A stretch of DNA of 13,929 bases from Planctomycetota bacterium (GTDB taxonomy: Bacteria > Planctomycetota > Planctomycetia > Planctomycetales > Planctomycetaceae), in NCBI GenBank assembly GCA_013151585.1, contig JAADHY010000712.1:1-13929 (forward strand), written 5' to 3'. Position numbers and translations under genes: made by a program. Under the pieces are notes generated by a model. That model saw nothing but the letters and a program-made list of their open reading frames with translations. It searched no databases and was not told where the DNA came from. This document shows positions 1 to 7,215 of this stretch, in pieces. Position 1 is the first letter of the stretch. Each line of letters begins with the position of its first letter.

Positions 1-157
1 GCTGCCGTGCGCAAGCCGCTGTGGAGTTCTCCTGGGACCGCAGGAGCTCCTCATAGGGTCAAAACGATCAAACGATCAGGGAAAGATGTTGAATTTCTGG
101 AAGAAAACGATAAAAGGATAGAGGCACGGTTCGGAAGCCCCCCGGAACGGTTTTATC

Positions 158-163
158 AGGGAG
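158..163 (+). promoter_or_regulatory. Shine-Dalgarno site for rpsF TTG start
   Basis: AGGGAG lies 9 nt before the TTG at 173. It decides the start, because no ATG exists at the conserved S6 N-terminus and the next in-frame ATG lies inside the first beta strand. Confidence 0.7.
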
Positions 164-172
164 ATTGGAAAA

Positions 173-628
173 TTGTCCGAGAAACTGTACGAAGGCATGT
201 TTTTGCTCGACAGCGGGCGTTTTGCGAACAACCCGCAGAAGGCGGTCGACGAAGTGCTGGGGATTCTGGAAAAAGCGGGGGCGACGGTCGTTGCGCACCG
301 TCCGTGGCAGGAAGGGAAGTTGGCTTATCCGATCGAGGGGCGAACGAAGGGCCTTTATTATCTGACATTTTTCCGCATGGAAGCCAACGGAATCCCCGAG
401 ATCGCTCGCGGCTGCAAACTCAGCGACTTGGTGCTGCGACACTTGGTTCTGCGGCACCCACGCGTGCTGTTTGACGCGATGGTCAGTGCTTTGACAGGCG
501 AAGAAGTCCAGCCGGAGAAGCCCGAGGCGGCTCCGGAACCGATCGAGGAGCCGGAGGAAACGCTGGAAGCGGAGATTCCGGACGCGATTGAGGACGAAGT
601 GACAGACGAGGAGGAAGAGGTGGTTTAG
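173..628 (+). CDS. rpsF: 30S ribosomal protein S6 with acidic C-terminal tail
   Basis: Encodes a 151-residue ribosomal protein S6, a small-subunit protein that binds 16S rRNA together with S18. The S6 fold spans about residues 4-106. It opens with YEGMFLLDS, and LAYPIEGRTKG and YYLTFFR match the central S6 strands. I chose the TTG start at 173 because AGGGAG (158-163) sits 9 nt upstream and translation begins exactly at the conserved N-terminus. The nearest in-frame ATG (residue 9) would cut into the first strand. Residues 109-151 form a low-complexity tail in which 20 of 43 residues are Asp or Glu. The gene leads the rpsF-ssb-rplI cluster, with 66 nt to ssb. Recognition is by family motif and gene order. 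The product is secure; the TTG start is likely. Confidence 0.95.
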   Translation: MSEKLYEGMFLLDSGRFANNPQKAVDEVLGILEKAGATVVAHRPWQEGKLAYPIEGRTKGLYYLTFFRMEANGIPEIARGCKLSDLVLRHLVLRHPRVLFDAMVSALTGEEVQPEKPEAAPEPIEEPEETLEAEIPDAIEDEVTDEEEEVV

Positions 629-649
629 GGGAGCCGCCGGGACGGTCGT

Positions 650-659
650 GGGCGCGCCC
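650..659. repeat. 10-bp palindrome in the rpsF-ssb spacer
   Basis: GGGCGCGCCC is a perfect palindrome in the 66-nt spacer between rpsF and ssb. It could form a small mRNA hairpin that tunes ssb relative to rpsF. It could also be a chance product of GC-rich sequence. No T-run follows, so it is not a convincing terminator. Confidence 0.3.
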
Positions 660-694
660 TTTGCGGCCCCCCGAGCAGACAACGGAGGCAGGCC

Positions 695-1177
695 ATGGGA
701 GCGTTCAACAAGGTCATTCTCGTCGGGAACCTCACGCGAGACCCGGAGGTCCGATATACCCCCAGCGGCACTGCCGTCTCCGAGATCGGGGTCGCCGTCA
801 ATCGGACGTGGTACGATCGCCAGACCAACGAGCGGCGCGAAGAGACGACCTTCGTCGACGTGACGCTGTGGGGACGGCAAGCAGAGATTGCGGGCGAGTA
901 TCTGGCCAAAGGGCGGCAGGTCTTGATCGAAGGACGGCTGCAGTTGGACCAATGGGAAGACCGGCAGACGGGGCAGAAACGCAGCAAGCTGCGAGTCGTC
1001 TGCGAGAATCTTCAGATGTTGGGCAGTCGGTCCGACGCAGTTCGCTCCTCGGCTCCGTCCGCGCCGGCTCCTGCGTCCCCTCCAGCGGCCGCTCCGGAAC
1101 CGGCTCCGGAGCCAGCGGCGGATTTCCCGCCGGACGGCGTCGCCGAACCGCCTCCGGACGATGACGTGCCTTTCTGA
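695..1177 (+). CDS. ssb: Single-stranded DNA-binding protein
   Basis: A 160-residue SSB that coats single-stranded DNA in replication, repair and recombination. The OB fold covers about residues 1-110. It starts with the typical FNKVILVGNLTRDPEVRY and continues with FVDVTLWGRQAE, AGEYLAKGRQVLIEGRL and the final strand around LRVVCENLQMLG. A Pro/Ala-rich linker (about 115-150) leads to the acidic tip DDDVPF, the conserved tail that docks partner proteins. GGAGG at 684-688, 6 nt before the ATG, supports the start. It lies between rpsF and rplI, the usual location in many bacteria. The length is normal for the family. The linker is Ala/Pro-rich rather than the Gly/Gln-rich type of E. coli. Confidence 0.97.
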   Translation: MGAFNKVILVGNLTRDPEVRYTPSGTAVSEIGVAVNRTWYDRQTNERREETTFVDVTLWGRQAEIAGEYLAKGRQVLIEGRLQLDQWEDRQTGQKRSKLRVVCENLQMLGSRSDAVRSSAPSAPAPASPPAAAPEPAPEPAADFPPDGVAEPPPDDDVPF

Positions 1178-1289
1178 TCTCGCCAACGTTCGGCAAGGGC
1201 CGAGGCCCCCGTGTTAAGTTGCGAGAATTCCCAAAAGCGAAACACGTTCCAGCGGCGTGAAAGAAGTGAGTTTGACAAGAGCGAGAAGT

Positions 1290-1823
1290 ATGCCAAGAAA
1301 AAAACAGTCAACAACGGCCGTCACCGGAACACGACGAACCAGCGTGGACGTGTTGCTGGCCGAGGATGTTCCGCGGTTGGGCAAGCGAGGTGATTTAGTC
1401 TCCGTCAAACCGGGATATGCGCGAAACTATCTGATTCCGCAAGGGCTGGCGACGGTCGCGAGCGAGCAAAACAAGCGCATGATCGAGGCGCACCGCAAAC
1501 GCCTGGAGGAGATGGAGGCGGAGCGGCGCAAGCGACTCAAGAAGCTGGCCCATGAACTCGGCAAGCACAGCGTGACGCTCGAAGCGAACGCTAACAAGGA
1601 CGGCCATCTCTACGGATCGATCTTGGCCGCCGACATTGCTGAGGCTCTGCAAAAGGCCGGTTACGACGTCCAGGCCGAACAGGTCCGGATCGAAGGACCT
1701 CTGAAAGAGCTCGGCATGTACACGATCCGCATCGAGTTGGCACCGGAAATCACGACCGACATTAAAGTGTGGGTCGTTCCGACTGCCAGCTCGACCGAGA
1801 AGTCCGAAAAAGAGAAAAGCTAA
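1290..1823 (+). CDS. rplI: 50S ribosomal protein L9 with basic N-terminal extension
   Basis: A 177-residue L9, the elongated large-subunit protein that binds 23S rRNA near the L1 stalk. The N-terminal domain (about 19-66) carries the L9 signature: VDVLLAEDVPRLGKRGDLV followed by PGYARNYLIPQGLA. A long charged connecting helix (about 60-95, EEMEAERRKRLKKLAHEL) leads to the C-terminal domain with DGHLYGSI, and the protein ends in a short charged tail. I chose the ATG at 1290. A GTG at 1257 would add 11 residues but has no Shine-Dalgarno site, and the site for 1290 is itself weak (a GA-rich stretch). Even from 1290, about 18 basic residues precede the usual L9 start. The gene lies 112 nt downstream of ssb, with no rpsR between them. 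The product is certain; the start is not. Confidence 0.93.
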   Translation: MPRKKQSTTAVTGTRRTSVDVLLAEDVPRLGKRGDLVSVKPGYARNYLIPQGLATVASEQNKRMIEAHRKRLEEMEAERRKRLKKLAHELGKHSVTLEANANKDGHLYGSILAADIAEALQKAGYDVQAEQVRIEGPLKELGMYTIRIELAPEITTDIKVWVVPTASSTEKSEKEKS

Positions 1824-1896
1824 ACCCGGGCTGGATGCCGGAGCCTTCGGGCCCCCGTTGCTGGAAGCTGTTTGTGCCCGTCGACTCGGACACTTC

Positions 1897-3276
1897 CTAT
1901 TCCGTTGTGGCCGTGTCGGTCAGAAGGGAGCGGATGGTCGCCTTCAAAATGCGTTCTGATTCCGGGGCTACGCGGGAGGCGCTCGGTTCGTATCCTCCTT
2001 GCTCGAACGATTTTTCCGTGCAAATGTAGCCCGGTCCCAAATCGCTGTATGCGGCGACGGCCAAGAACCGCTCGCCCCGCAGCGACAGGGCGAACAGTTG
2101 ATACTCCACCATGCACTCGCCGGGCAGCATCAGGATGGCGGCCCCGTTCAGTTCGAGCAAGTTGACCGGCAGCGGCCGATTCGCTCTCTGAGCGAACGCG
2201 ACGTGCGTGGCCGCTCGAATTCGTCGCACGACATTCGCTTTTGGATCCGCCGCCAGAGCCTCGGACTTTTCCAGAGGGCGGCCGTCGTCGTCGCGAGGCG
2301 GCAACGTCAAATCGACGTGTCGCCAGCAGAGGGACTGCACGGCGTGGTATCGGGTGGCCGTCGCAGCCTGGCGCATGGCTTGGTAGAGCCGTTCGGTGAG
2401 CTCGTCACGAGCCTTTCGGGACCCGTCATTGTATTTACCCATGGCCACGTCGCCCGAACACCCCGTGAAATAGATCTGAAAGACGCCTTCTTCTTTCTGC
2501 AGCCGTTCCCGGGCGAAGCCGGGCATATCGGCCGAGGCCCGCGGGTCTCCGTAAAAGGTCTGCGGATGGGTCGCGTAGAAATGCAGCCGCACCAGCGGCC
2601 GGCCGTCGCGGGCCAATGTGATCGTCCGAAGATAAGGATCGATGCGTCCCTCCGGCAACGCTCGAATCTTCGGGTTCTTGCAGGAGCTCATCCGCCCGAT
2701 CAGTTTGCCGTCTGACGTCAGGATGCGACGATTCGATGCGACCCGTTCCACCTTCGCCTCGCCCGTGCCGATCTGGTCGAAGGGTTCCAAGCGACTGACA
2801 GCGTCGGCCGCCGCCTGGGCCAACCGGCTGGAGACCTGATCCAGGAACGCGAAGTCGACGTACCGCGGCGGATCGGGCAGCTTGTCGAGAATCCGCTGAG
2901 CGTCTCCATCCGTGTACGGAGCTGTATGCTGATGGACACAATGAAGCGAGACGTTCGCCACATCCGTCCCGACGGCCGCGGCTATCTTCCGGCAGAAAAG
3001 TTCATAGCTGGAATTGCAGAGCCCACACCAGTCCATTGCGCAAAGCACGTACCGGCACTGGCCGTCGTCAATCACGATTCCCTTGGCCAACAACGGGGTC
3101 TCGACTTCTTTGACCGGCACGACCCAGATCAAGGGATGCCCATCAACCGGAGGGGTGACGTCGCATTGAAACGTCGCCACCTTCAACTCGGCTTTTGCCA
3201 AAGCCGGGGCTCCGGCCAACATCCCGCTGAAAGCCAACAGCCCCGACAGGAGCCCCAAGAACAAGCGCCGTCGCAT
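1897..3276 (-). CDS. Secreted neutral-ceramidase-like protein
   Basis: A 459-residue exported protein of the neutral/alkaline ceramidase N-terminal-domain superfamily. A Sec signal peptide (Arg-rich start, hydrophobic core about 5-22, ALAKA near 25-29) precedes the domain. Candidate metal ligands by analogy with bacterial neutral ceramidase are His115/His117 in HQHTAP, His237 in ATHPQ, Glu387 in LPGE and Tyr417 in SDLGPGY. The loop that carries the nucleophilic Ser in true ceramidases (GDVSPN) reads GDVAMG at 275-280, so the Ser position is Ala278. At 459 residues the protein also lacks room for the C-terminal domain of the roughly 650-residue ceramidases. A GGAGG-type site lies 8 nt before the ATG. 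The gene stands alone, convergent with rplI. Superfamily membership is fairly secure. The substrate is unknown and ceramide hydrolysis is doubtful. Confidence 0.82.
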   Translation of the reverse strand: MRRRLFLGLLSGLLAFSGMLAGAPALAKAELKVATFQCDVTPPVDGHPLIWVVPVKEVETPLLAKGIVIDDGQCRYVLCAMDWCGLCNSSYELFCRKIAAAVGTDVANVSLHCVHQHTAPYTDGDAQRILDKLPDPPRYVDFAFLDQVSSRLAQAAADAVSRLEPFDQIGTGEAKVERVASNRRILTSDGKLIGRMSSCKNPKIRALPEGRIDPYLRTITLARDGRPLVRLHFYATHPQTFYGDPRASADMPGFARERLQKEEGVFQIYFTGCSGDVAMGKYNDGSRKARDELTERLYQAMRQAATATRYHAVQSLCWRHVDLTLPPRDDDGRPLEKSEALAADPKANVVRRIRAATHVAFAQRANRPLPVNLLELNGAAILMLPGECMVEYQLFALSLRGERFLAVAAYSDLGPGYICTEKSFEQGGYEPSASRVAPESERILKATIRSLLTDTATTE

Positions 3277-3627
3277 CTCGTTTTCCTCCTTCCCGTCGAA
3301 ATCCTTCGAAGTCGGTCGAAGTCAGTGCGTCGTCCATCGCCCGTCACCAAGCGGGAATCCGCAGGTCGAACCCCCGTCGTCTCGGACGTGGCCCGACTTG
3401 GTTCCGACTTTACCCAGGCCGACGATAGCTTGCAAATCCAACAGGCCAGCAAAAACACTCGCTGATCCTTTGTTGAAAGCGGCACAGAGACGCGATAACC
3501 TGGGCATTGGCCTACCGAGCTGGTGGGGCGGTCGAGCTTTCGGCAAGATGAACCACAGCTTGTGGTTCTGGGAACTGAATGGCGATGGCGAAGCACCGCA
3601 TGGTCCAGAAACGCTGGGGAGCTGACA
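3277..3627. other. Divergent intergenic region (351 bp)
   Basis: This region lies between the minus-strand ceramidase-like gene and the plus-strand coiled-coil gene, so promoters for both should be here. It contains the 10-bp tandem repeat at 3294-3323 and a hairpin at 3551-3567 (AACCACA, loop GCT, TGTGGTT). I found no convincing -35/-10 pair and no RNA gene. Plus-strand frames through it have no family resemblance and no good start, so it is treated as non-coding. Confidence 0.5.
3294..3323. repeat. Three tandem 10-bp units upstream of the ceramidase-like gene
   Basis: Three consecutive near-identical decamers (CGTCGAAATC, CTTCGAAGTC, GGTCGAAGTC) lie just upstream of the ribosome-binding site of the minus-strand gene starting at 3276. 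The 10-bp period matches about one DNA helical turn, and each unit carries a TCGAA core. A regulator-binding array is possible but unproven. Confidence 0.4.
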
Positions 3628-3993
3628 ATGGCGGCGAAATACCATTATGTGCCGAATCTTCGGGAAGAGGTCCGTTCGCTTTTGAAGGCGGAGCTTCGTG
3701 AGCTGGAAATCCGGCTGCACGAGCTGGAGCGCCAAAGCCAAGTTCAAGCGGAGGTGATTAACATTTTGGCGGCGCTGGCGCTGAGGCCCCCCGGCGACGT
3801 CGACGCGATTCGCGAGTACCTGGAAACGATGCCCAATCCTTACACGGAGTTCGACATCCGTTACGCTTACCTGGAGCAAGCTAAGGAACGGATCAAGGAC
3901 TTGCTCGAACCAAGCCGACCGGAACCGCAGGAGGCTGGAGCTGAATCGACCGGTCCGCATCTGACGCTTCCGGAGGACGGTCCCCCCAAGTGA
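3628..3993 (+). CDS. Hypothetical coiled-coil protein
   Basis: A 121-residue protein that I do not recognise. GGGGAG at 3616-3621, 6 nt before the ATG at 3628, favours this start over a GTG/ATG at 3523 further upstream. Residues 11-50 form a long charged amphipathic helix (LREEVRSLLKAELRELEIRL, then HELERQ) of coiled-coil type. A short linker with RPPGDVDA follows, then a second predicted helix at about 75-93 (YLEQAKERIKDLLE). The tail (94-121) is Pro/Glu-rich and probably disordered. There is no signal peptide, membrane segment or catalytic motif. It is a single gene, divergent from the ceramidase-like gene and convergent with the esterase. The good ribosome-binding site and coding-like composition make it likely real. 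The function is unknown; a small oligomerising or scaffold protein is a guess. Confidence 0.65.
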   Translation: MAAKYHYVPNLREEVRSLLKAELRELEIRLHELERQSQVQAEVINILAALALRPPGDVDAIREYLETMPNPYTEFDIRYAYLEQAKERIKDLLEPSRPEPQEAGAESTGPHLTLPEDGPPK

Positions 3994-4238
3994 CCGAGCG
4001 ATCCGCTGGCACAATTCAGGACCAGCGTTCCCGGACTGCGGGGCTTTTCCCTTTCTGTTGTGGAAGCCGCCGGATTGACCGGACTGTTGCTGTTGCCCGG
4101 AACGACGTGGCGAAGATTGCCGCCGGAACAGCGCAAGTGACTCTGCCGCAGACGACCACTGCCGTCGGTTTCCTGGCGGGCCGTCGGTCGAGGTTGCGGC
4201 CAAGTTTTGCCGGCTCGTTCCAACTCCAAAGTTCGTAA

Positions 4239-4253
4239 AGTAGGCTCGCTACT
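4239..4253 (-). terminator. Weak hairpin at the end of the esterase gene
   Basis: AGTAG, a 5-nt loop and CTACT form a short stem that includes the TAG stop of the minus-strand esterase frame. On that strand it is followed by TTTACG. The stem has only 5 bp and the T-run is minimal, so this is at best a weak terminator. The rest of the 255-bp gap (3994-4248) shows only a 9-bp direct repeat, GCCGTCGGT, at 4161 and 4180. Confidence 0.2.
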
Positions 4254-6470
4254 GAGGGGGCCGAGCGAAGTTCAAACGCTGGGTGGGCCAGCCGAGCGAC
4301 GTGGCGACGGTCCTGGGAAACTGCCACGGGTCACCCGCATCGGCTCCGGCGGGTTCGATCAAGCATACGTTCGCCCGGTCGGCCGCCATCGCGACCGCTT
4401 GCGGAATGTCCAGGAACCGGAGCACATTCAAGAAAATAGGACCGTCCCGGTGGCTGGCCGGCAACGCCGTCAAGTCCAGCCGTTCCACAGGCGGCTCGAA
4501 CAGCGACGCATACAAGACGATGCCTGCCATGACACCACTCGCCCGCAGATGGATTGGGCGGCCTTTGAGCCCTGGCAGGCCGCGAATGACTTGCAATCCT
4601 CGCCGAACGTCCCAAACGCGCATGCCGTCCAGCGTCTGGCCGAGCAGCATGAACCGCCGGCGGATATGCGTCTGCTTTCGCTCGCTGGGATTCCAGGCGG
4701 TCAGGCCGATGCCGCGCGGAGCGAAGAAACAAACAGTTTGGTTCTTCGAGACGATCTGCTCGACCAATCGCTTCCACGCCGTTACCGGATCGGCGGCTCC
4801 TTCCTTGGCCACGGGCTTGGTGGCCTTCGCCACCGGTTGGCTTTTCGAAGCCGGCGCGGCCGCGGACCCGGATGCAAGGACGGTCGACGAAAACGCATCG
4901 GCAAATCCGACGCGCATCATCGCAAGGAACTCCGGCCACCGGTCCGCGTCCAACACGTTCACTTCCACGACGCGCTCGCTGTCCGGCTCGGTATCGGTGG
5001 CTCGCACGACGTACAGCGGCAGGCCGGCTTTTGGCTGACGAACTCATAGACGCACAGTTCCAGCCGTCCGTGGCGGAGCCGGCGATAGGGCTGATCGATC
5101 GGGCTGAACTCCGGCTGTTGGGGCCAGCCTCGAAAACATTTCTCACGGAGAGCCTTCATCCAGCCCGCTTTCAGTTCTCGCCATTGACCGCCCGATTGCG
5201 GCACGGGCGGTGGGGCCGCCCTCGGAACAAAGACTTCTTGAATTCGCGTGTTGATTTGGTCGTCGGGCAGTTCGTCGAACACTCGCAGCTCTTCCCGCGA
5301 AAACATCGGAACGGCGGCCTGCTCGATCAGCGGGTCTTCGCCCTTCAGCCATCGGTTGAACCAGTGGAAGGCCGCGATCCGCAGTTCCTGCGTGTCCTTG
5401 TGCGGCCCTTCGGTGATCTGCAACCCGATTTGATTCAGCTTTCCGTGCAGCCCGTAGATACGGCGAATCTTGAAATAGACCTCCACCACGCCATCCAACG
5501 GAAAGATGCGGTCTTTGTCGCTGTTGGAAATCAAGAGTGGCCGAGGAGCCACCAGCGCGGCCACTTGAGGATAGTCCCACCGGTAGGTGTTGACGATGTA
5601 CATGCAATCGCAATGTCCTTCGACGCAACCGTCGACCACATGATTCTTCAGCGTCGTGATCCCGGCCACTGGGACGGCCACTTTGATGCGGTCGTCCAGA
5701 GCGGCGATCCACCAACTGTACGCTCCGCCGCCCGATCGACCGGTGACGCCGATCCGCTCGGGGTCGACCTCCGGTCGCGACTGCAAATAATCCAGTGAGC
5801 GGATACAGTTCCACGCCTCGACGCCCGCGGGCGTGTAGCCGCGCGCGTTCCACCACCACATCTTGTAGCGGTAAGTCCCGTGGTGGATGCCCTCAATCTC
5901 GCCCAACTGAAGCGTATCGATCATGAGGCAGACATAGCCGTTGCGCGCGAACCAAGCTCCATGATGCTGGTAATGCGTCTTGTTGCCGAAACTGATGTCG
6001 CCTTTCTTCTCACGCCCGTGACCGCACACGTAAAGGATCGCAGGGACTCGGCCTTTCAAGTTCTTCGGCACGTACAGGTTGGCCGTTACGTACAGATGAG
6101 GCATCGATTGGAAGTAGAGTTTTTCGACGAAGAATGTGTCGCGGTCGACTCGGCCGGTGACCACAGGCTGAAGAGGCGTACGAGGCGGTCGGGGTTCCAG
6201 GCCGAGCATTTCAAACAATTGCCGTCGATATTCGGCTCGCCGTTTCTTCCAGTCGTCCAACGTTTTGATTTCGGCCAGGCACGCGTCAGCGAGCTTCTGA
6301 GTCTCCCTTCGGAAATACTCAGCCACCATCCGGTCGCCCGGTCGGGACGATGCCCCAGCCTTTTTCGCTTGTTGATCGGCCGCCAAAGTTACGGCTGCCC
6401 CGCATCCCAAGCCGATGATCGCTGCCAGAACGAATCGCCCGATCACGGCTGCTTGCGACGTTCTCACCAT
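4249..6470 (-). pseudogene. Secreted acetyl-xylan-esterase-like alpha/beta hydrolase, frameshifted
   Basis: A large exported alpha/beta hydrolase split into two frames. Frame one runs from the ATG at 6470. It has a Sec signal (hydrophobic about 8-30, cut near LAADQ) and a hydrolase core with YVCGHGREKKGD, the nucleophile elbow GVTGRSGGGA (Ser246), an acid in NSDKDRIFP (Asp318 or Asp320) and His357 in TEGPHKDT. It continues in frame to Lys481 and would then run 22 unrelated residues to a stop at 4959. The adjoining frame picks up at once (AGLPLYVVRATDTEP) and stays open for 259 residues to 4249. One base missing from the AAAA run (minus strand, opposite 5029-5032) restores a 740-residue protein, a plausible length for this planctomycete family. 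The cause may be mutation, sequencing error or -1 frameshifting. The catalytic domain is intact in either case. Carbohydrate or ester substrates are inferred. Confidence 0.8.
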
Positions 6471-6873
6471 TTCCTCGTCTCCGGTCTGTTTGAGGTGCCT
6501 TTCACGTCCGATGCCCGTGCCCGTCCGATTGACCGGCGTCCCGTGTCTCGCATTTCACGAAATCGGTTGGCCAAAAGCAACTGAATCGCAGCGACCGAGC
6601 CAGGCGGTTTGCGGTCAGCGATCGACAATCAACCTCGGACCGCTGCATCGTGCCGTCTGGGCGGTCGACCGTGTGTCGGAACGGATCATCGCAGTTTATC
6701 GCAATTTCAGAATGAGCGGATGCAAATGATCACGATTATGTAGCGCTGCCTTGCGGGCGTCCCCTCGTCCGAATCGTGGTACGGTCCGGCTCAACAGCAA
6801 CTTCGGGTTGCCGGCTGGATTGCCCCGGTCGGTCATCGCGCCCCAGCAGTGGTCGAGGCTCCGTTGGTAGGGC

Positions 6874-6891
6874 CAGCCTTTTTCTAGGCTG
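6874..6891 (+). terminator. Hairpin followed by T-run
   Basis: CAGCCT, a 6-nt loop and AGGCTG form a 6-bp stem. It is followed after two bases by TTTTT at 6894-6898. On the plus strand it looks like a small intrinsic terminator, but no plus-strand gene lies just upstream. It may instead be an intergenic palindromic repeat. Confidence 0.3.
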
Positions 6892-6937
6892 TGCTTTTTG
6901 CGCCTGTTAACACCCAGGAAAAGCGTGTCCAAGCTGG

Positions 6938-6955
6938 AATGTAGAAAATGTAGAA
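6938..6955. repeat. Two perfect tandem copies of a 9-bp unit
   Basis: AATGTAGAA occurs twice in a row with no spacer, in an AT-richer part of the long gap upstream of the FHA-domain gene. It could be an operator half-site pair or a simple duplication. Confidence 0.35.
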
Positions 6956-7215
6956 ACCGGGGGTACGCGAGCTGTTAGATTCATGATAACCGGCAGAGTT
7001 TGTCGAAATGTTATATAAGGCGCGCGGAGGTTCTGGACTCGTCGACTCGGACGATTCGTTCGGAATCGCTTCTCGGCCACCGGTTCTTGAGGCATTCTGC
7101 GCCGGCTGGCCGGACAGCCGCGTCGTTTGACGAACGGGCAACGAAGGGCGGTCCGGGCCGCCTCTTCGGCGAACAGGCGGGTCTTCAACTCCGGATAGAT
7201 TTTCAGGACAGGCTC

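Larger units (their letters stand above)
6471..7215. other. Divergent intergenic region (745 bp)
   Basis: This region lies between the esterase and the FHA-domain gene, so it should hold both promoters. It contains a hairpin at 6874-6891 with a downstream T5, a 9-bp tandem repeat at 6938-6955, and an AT-rich TATATA at 7012-7017 that could be a -10 element but lacks a recognisable -35. The frame of the FHA gene is open back to a TTG at 7000, but that extension does not resemble a known domain. No RNA gene was recognised. Confidence 0.45.

Noticed and set aside
3..56. Short plus-strand frame running in from the window edge (RAQAAVEFSWDRRSSS, then TAG)
   Set aside because: It could be the last codons of an upstream gene, but 17 residues are too few to recognise or separate from chance.
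7..474. 155-codon plus-strand frame across the start of the window
   Set aside because: It overlaps rpsF in another frame, has no family resemblance, and rpsF is unambiguous.
68..1186. 372-codon minus-strand frame
   Set aside because: It is an antisense shadow of rpsF and ssb, Arg-rich with no domain. High GC keeps such antisense frames open.
1999..2715. 238-codon plus-strand frame opposite the ceramidase-like gene
   Set aside because: It is an antisense shadow; the minus-strand frame has a signal peptide, a ribosome-binding site and family motifs.
3355..3385. GGTCGAACCCCCG resembling a tRNA 3' half
   Set aside because: No matching acceptor or D arm upstream, and no cloverleaf.
4249..5007. 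Separate gene starting at GTG 5007 (252 residues)
   Set aside because: There is no Shine-Dalgarno site, and it begins in mid-domain. It continues the upstream esterase sequence exactly after a one-base shift, so it is treated as the 3' part of that gene.
7012..7017. TATATA as a -10 promoter element
   Set aside because: No -35-like hexamer at 16-18 bp upstream, so only mentioned within the intergenic description.
7000..7215. N-terminal extension of the FHA protein to TTG 7000
   Set aside because: It has no ribosome-binding site, overlaps the AT-rich promoter-like stretch, and looks non-domain. The ATG at 7216 has a better site.
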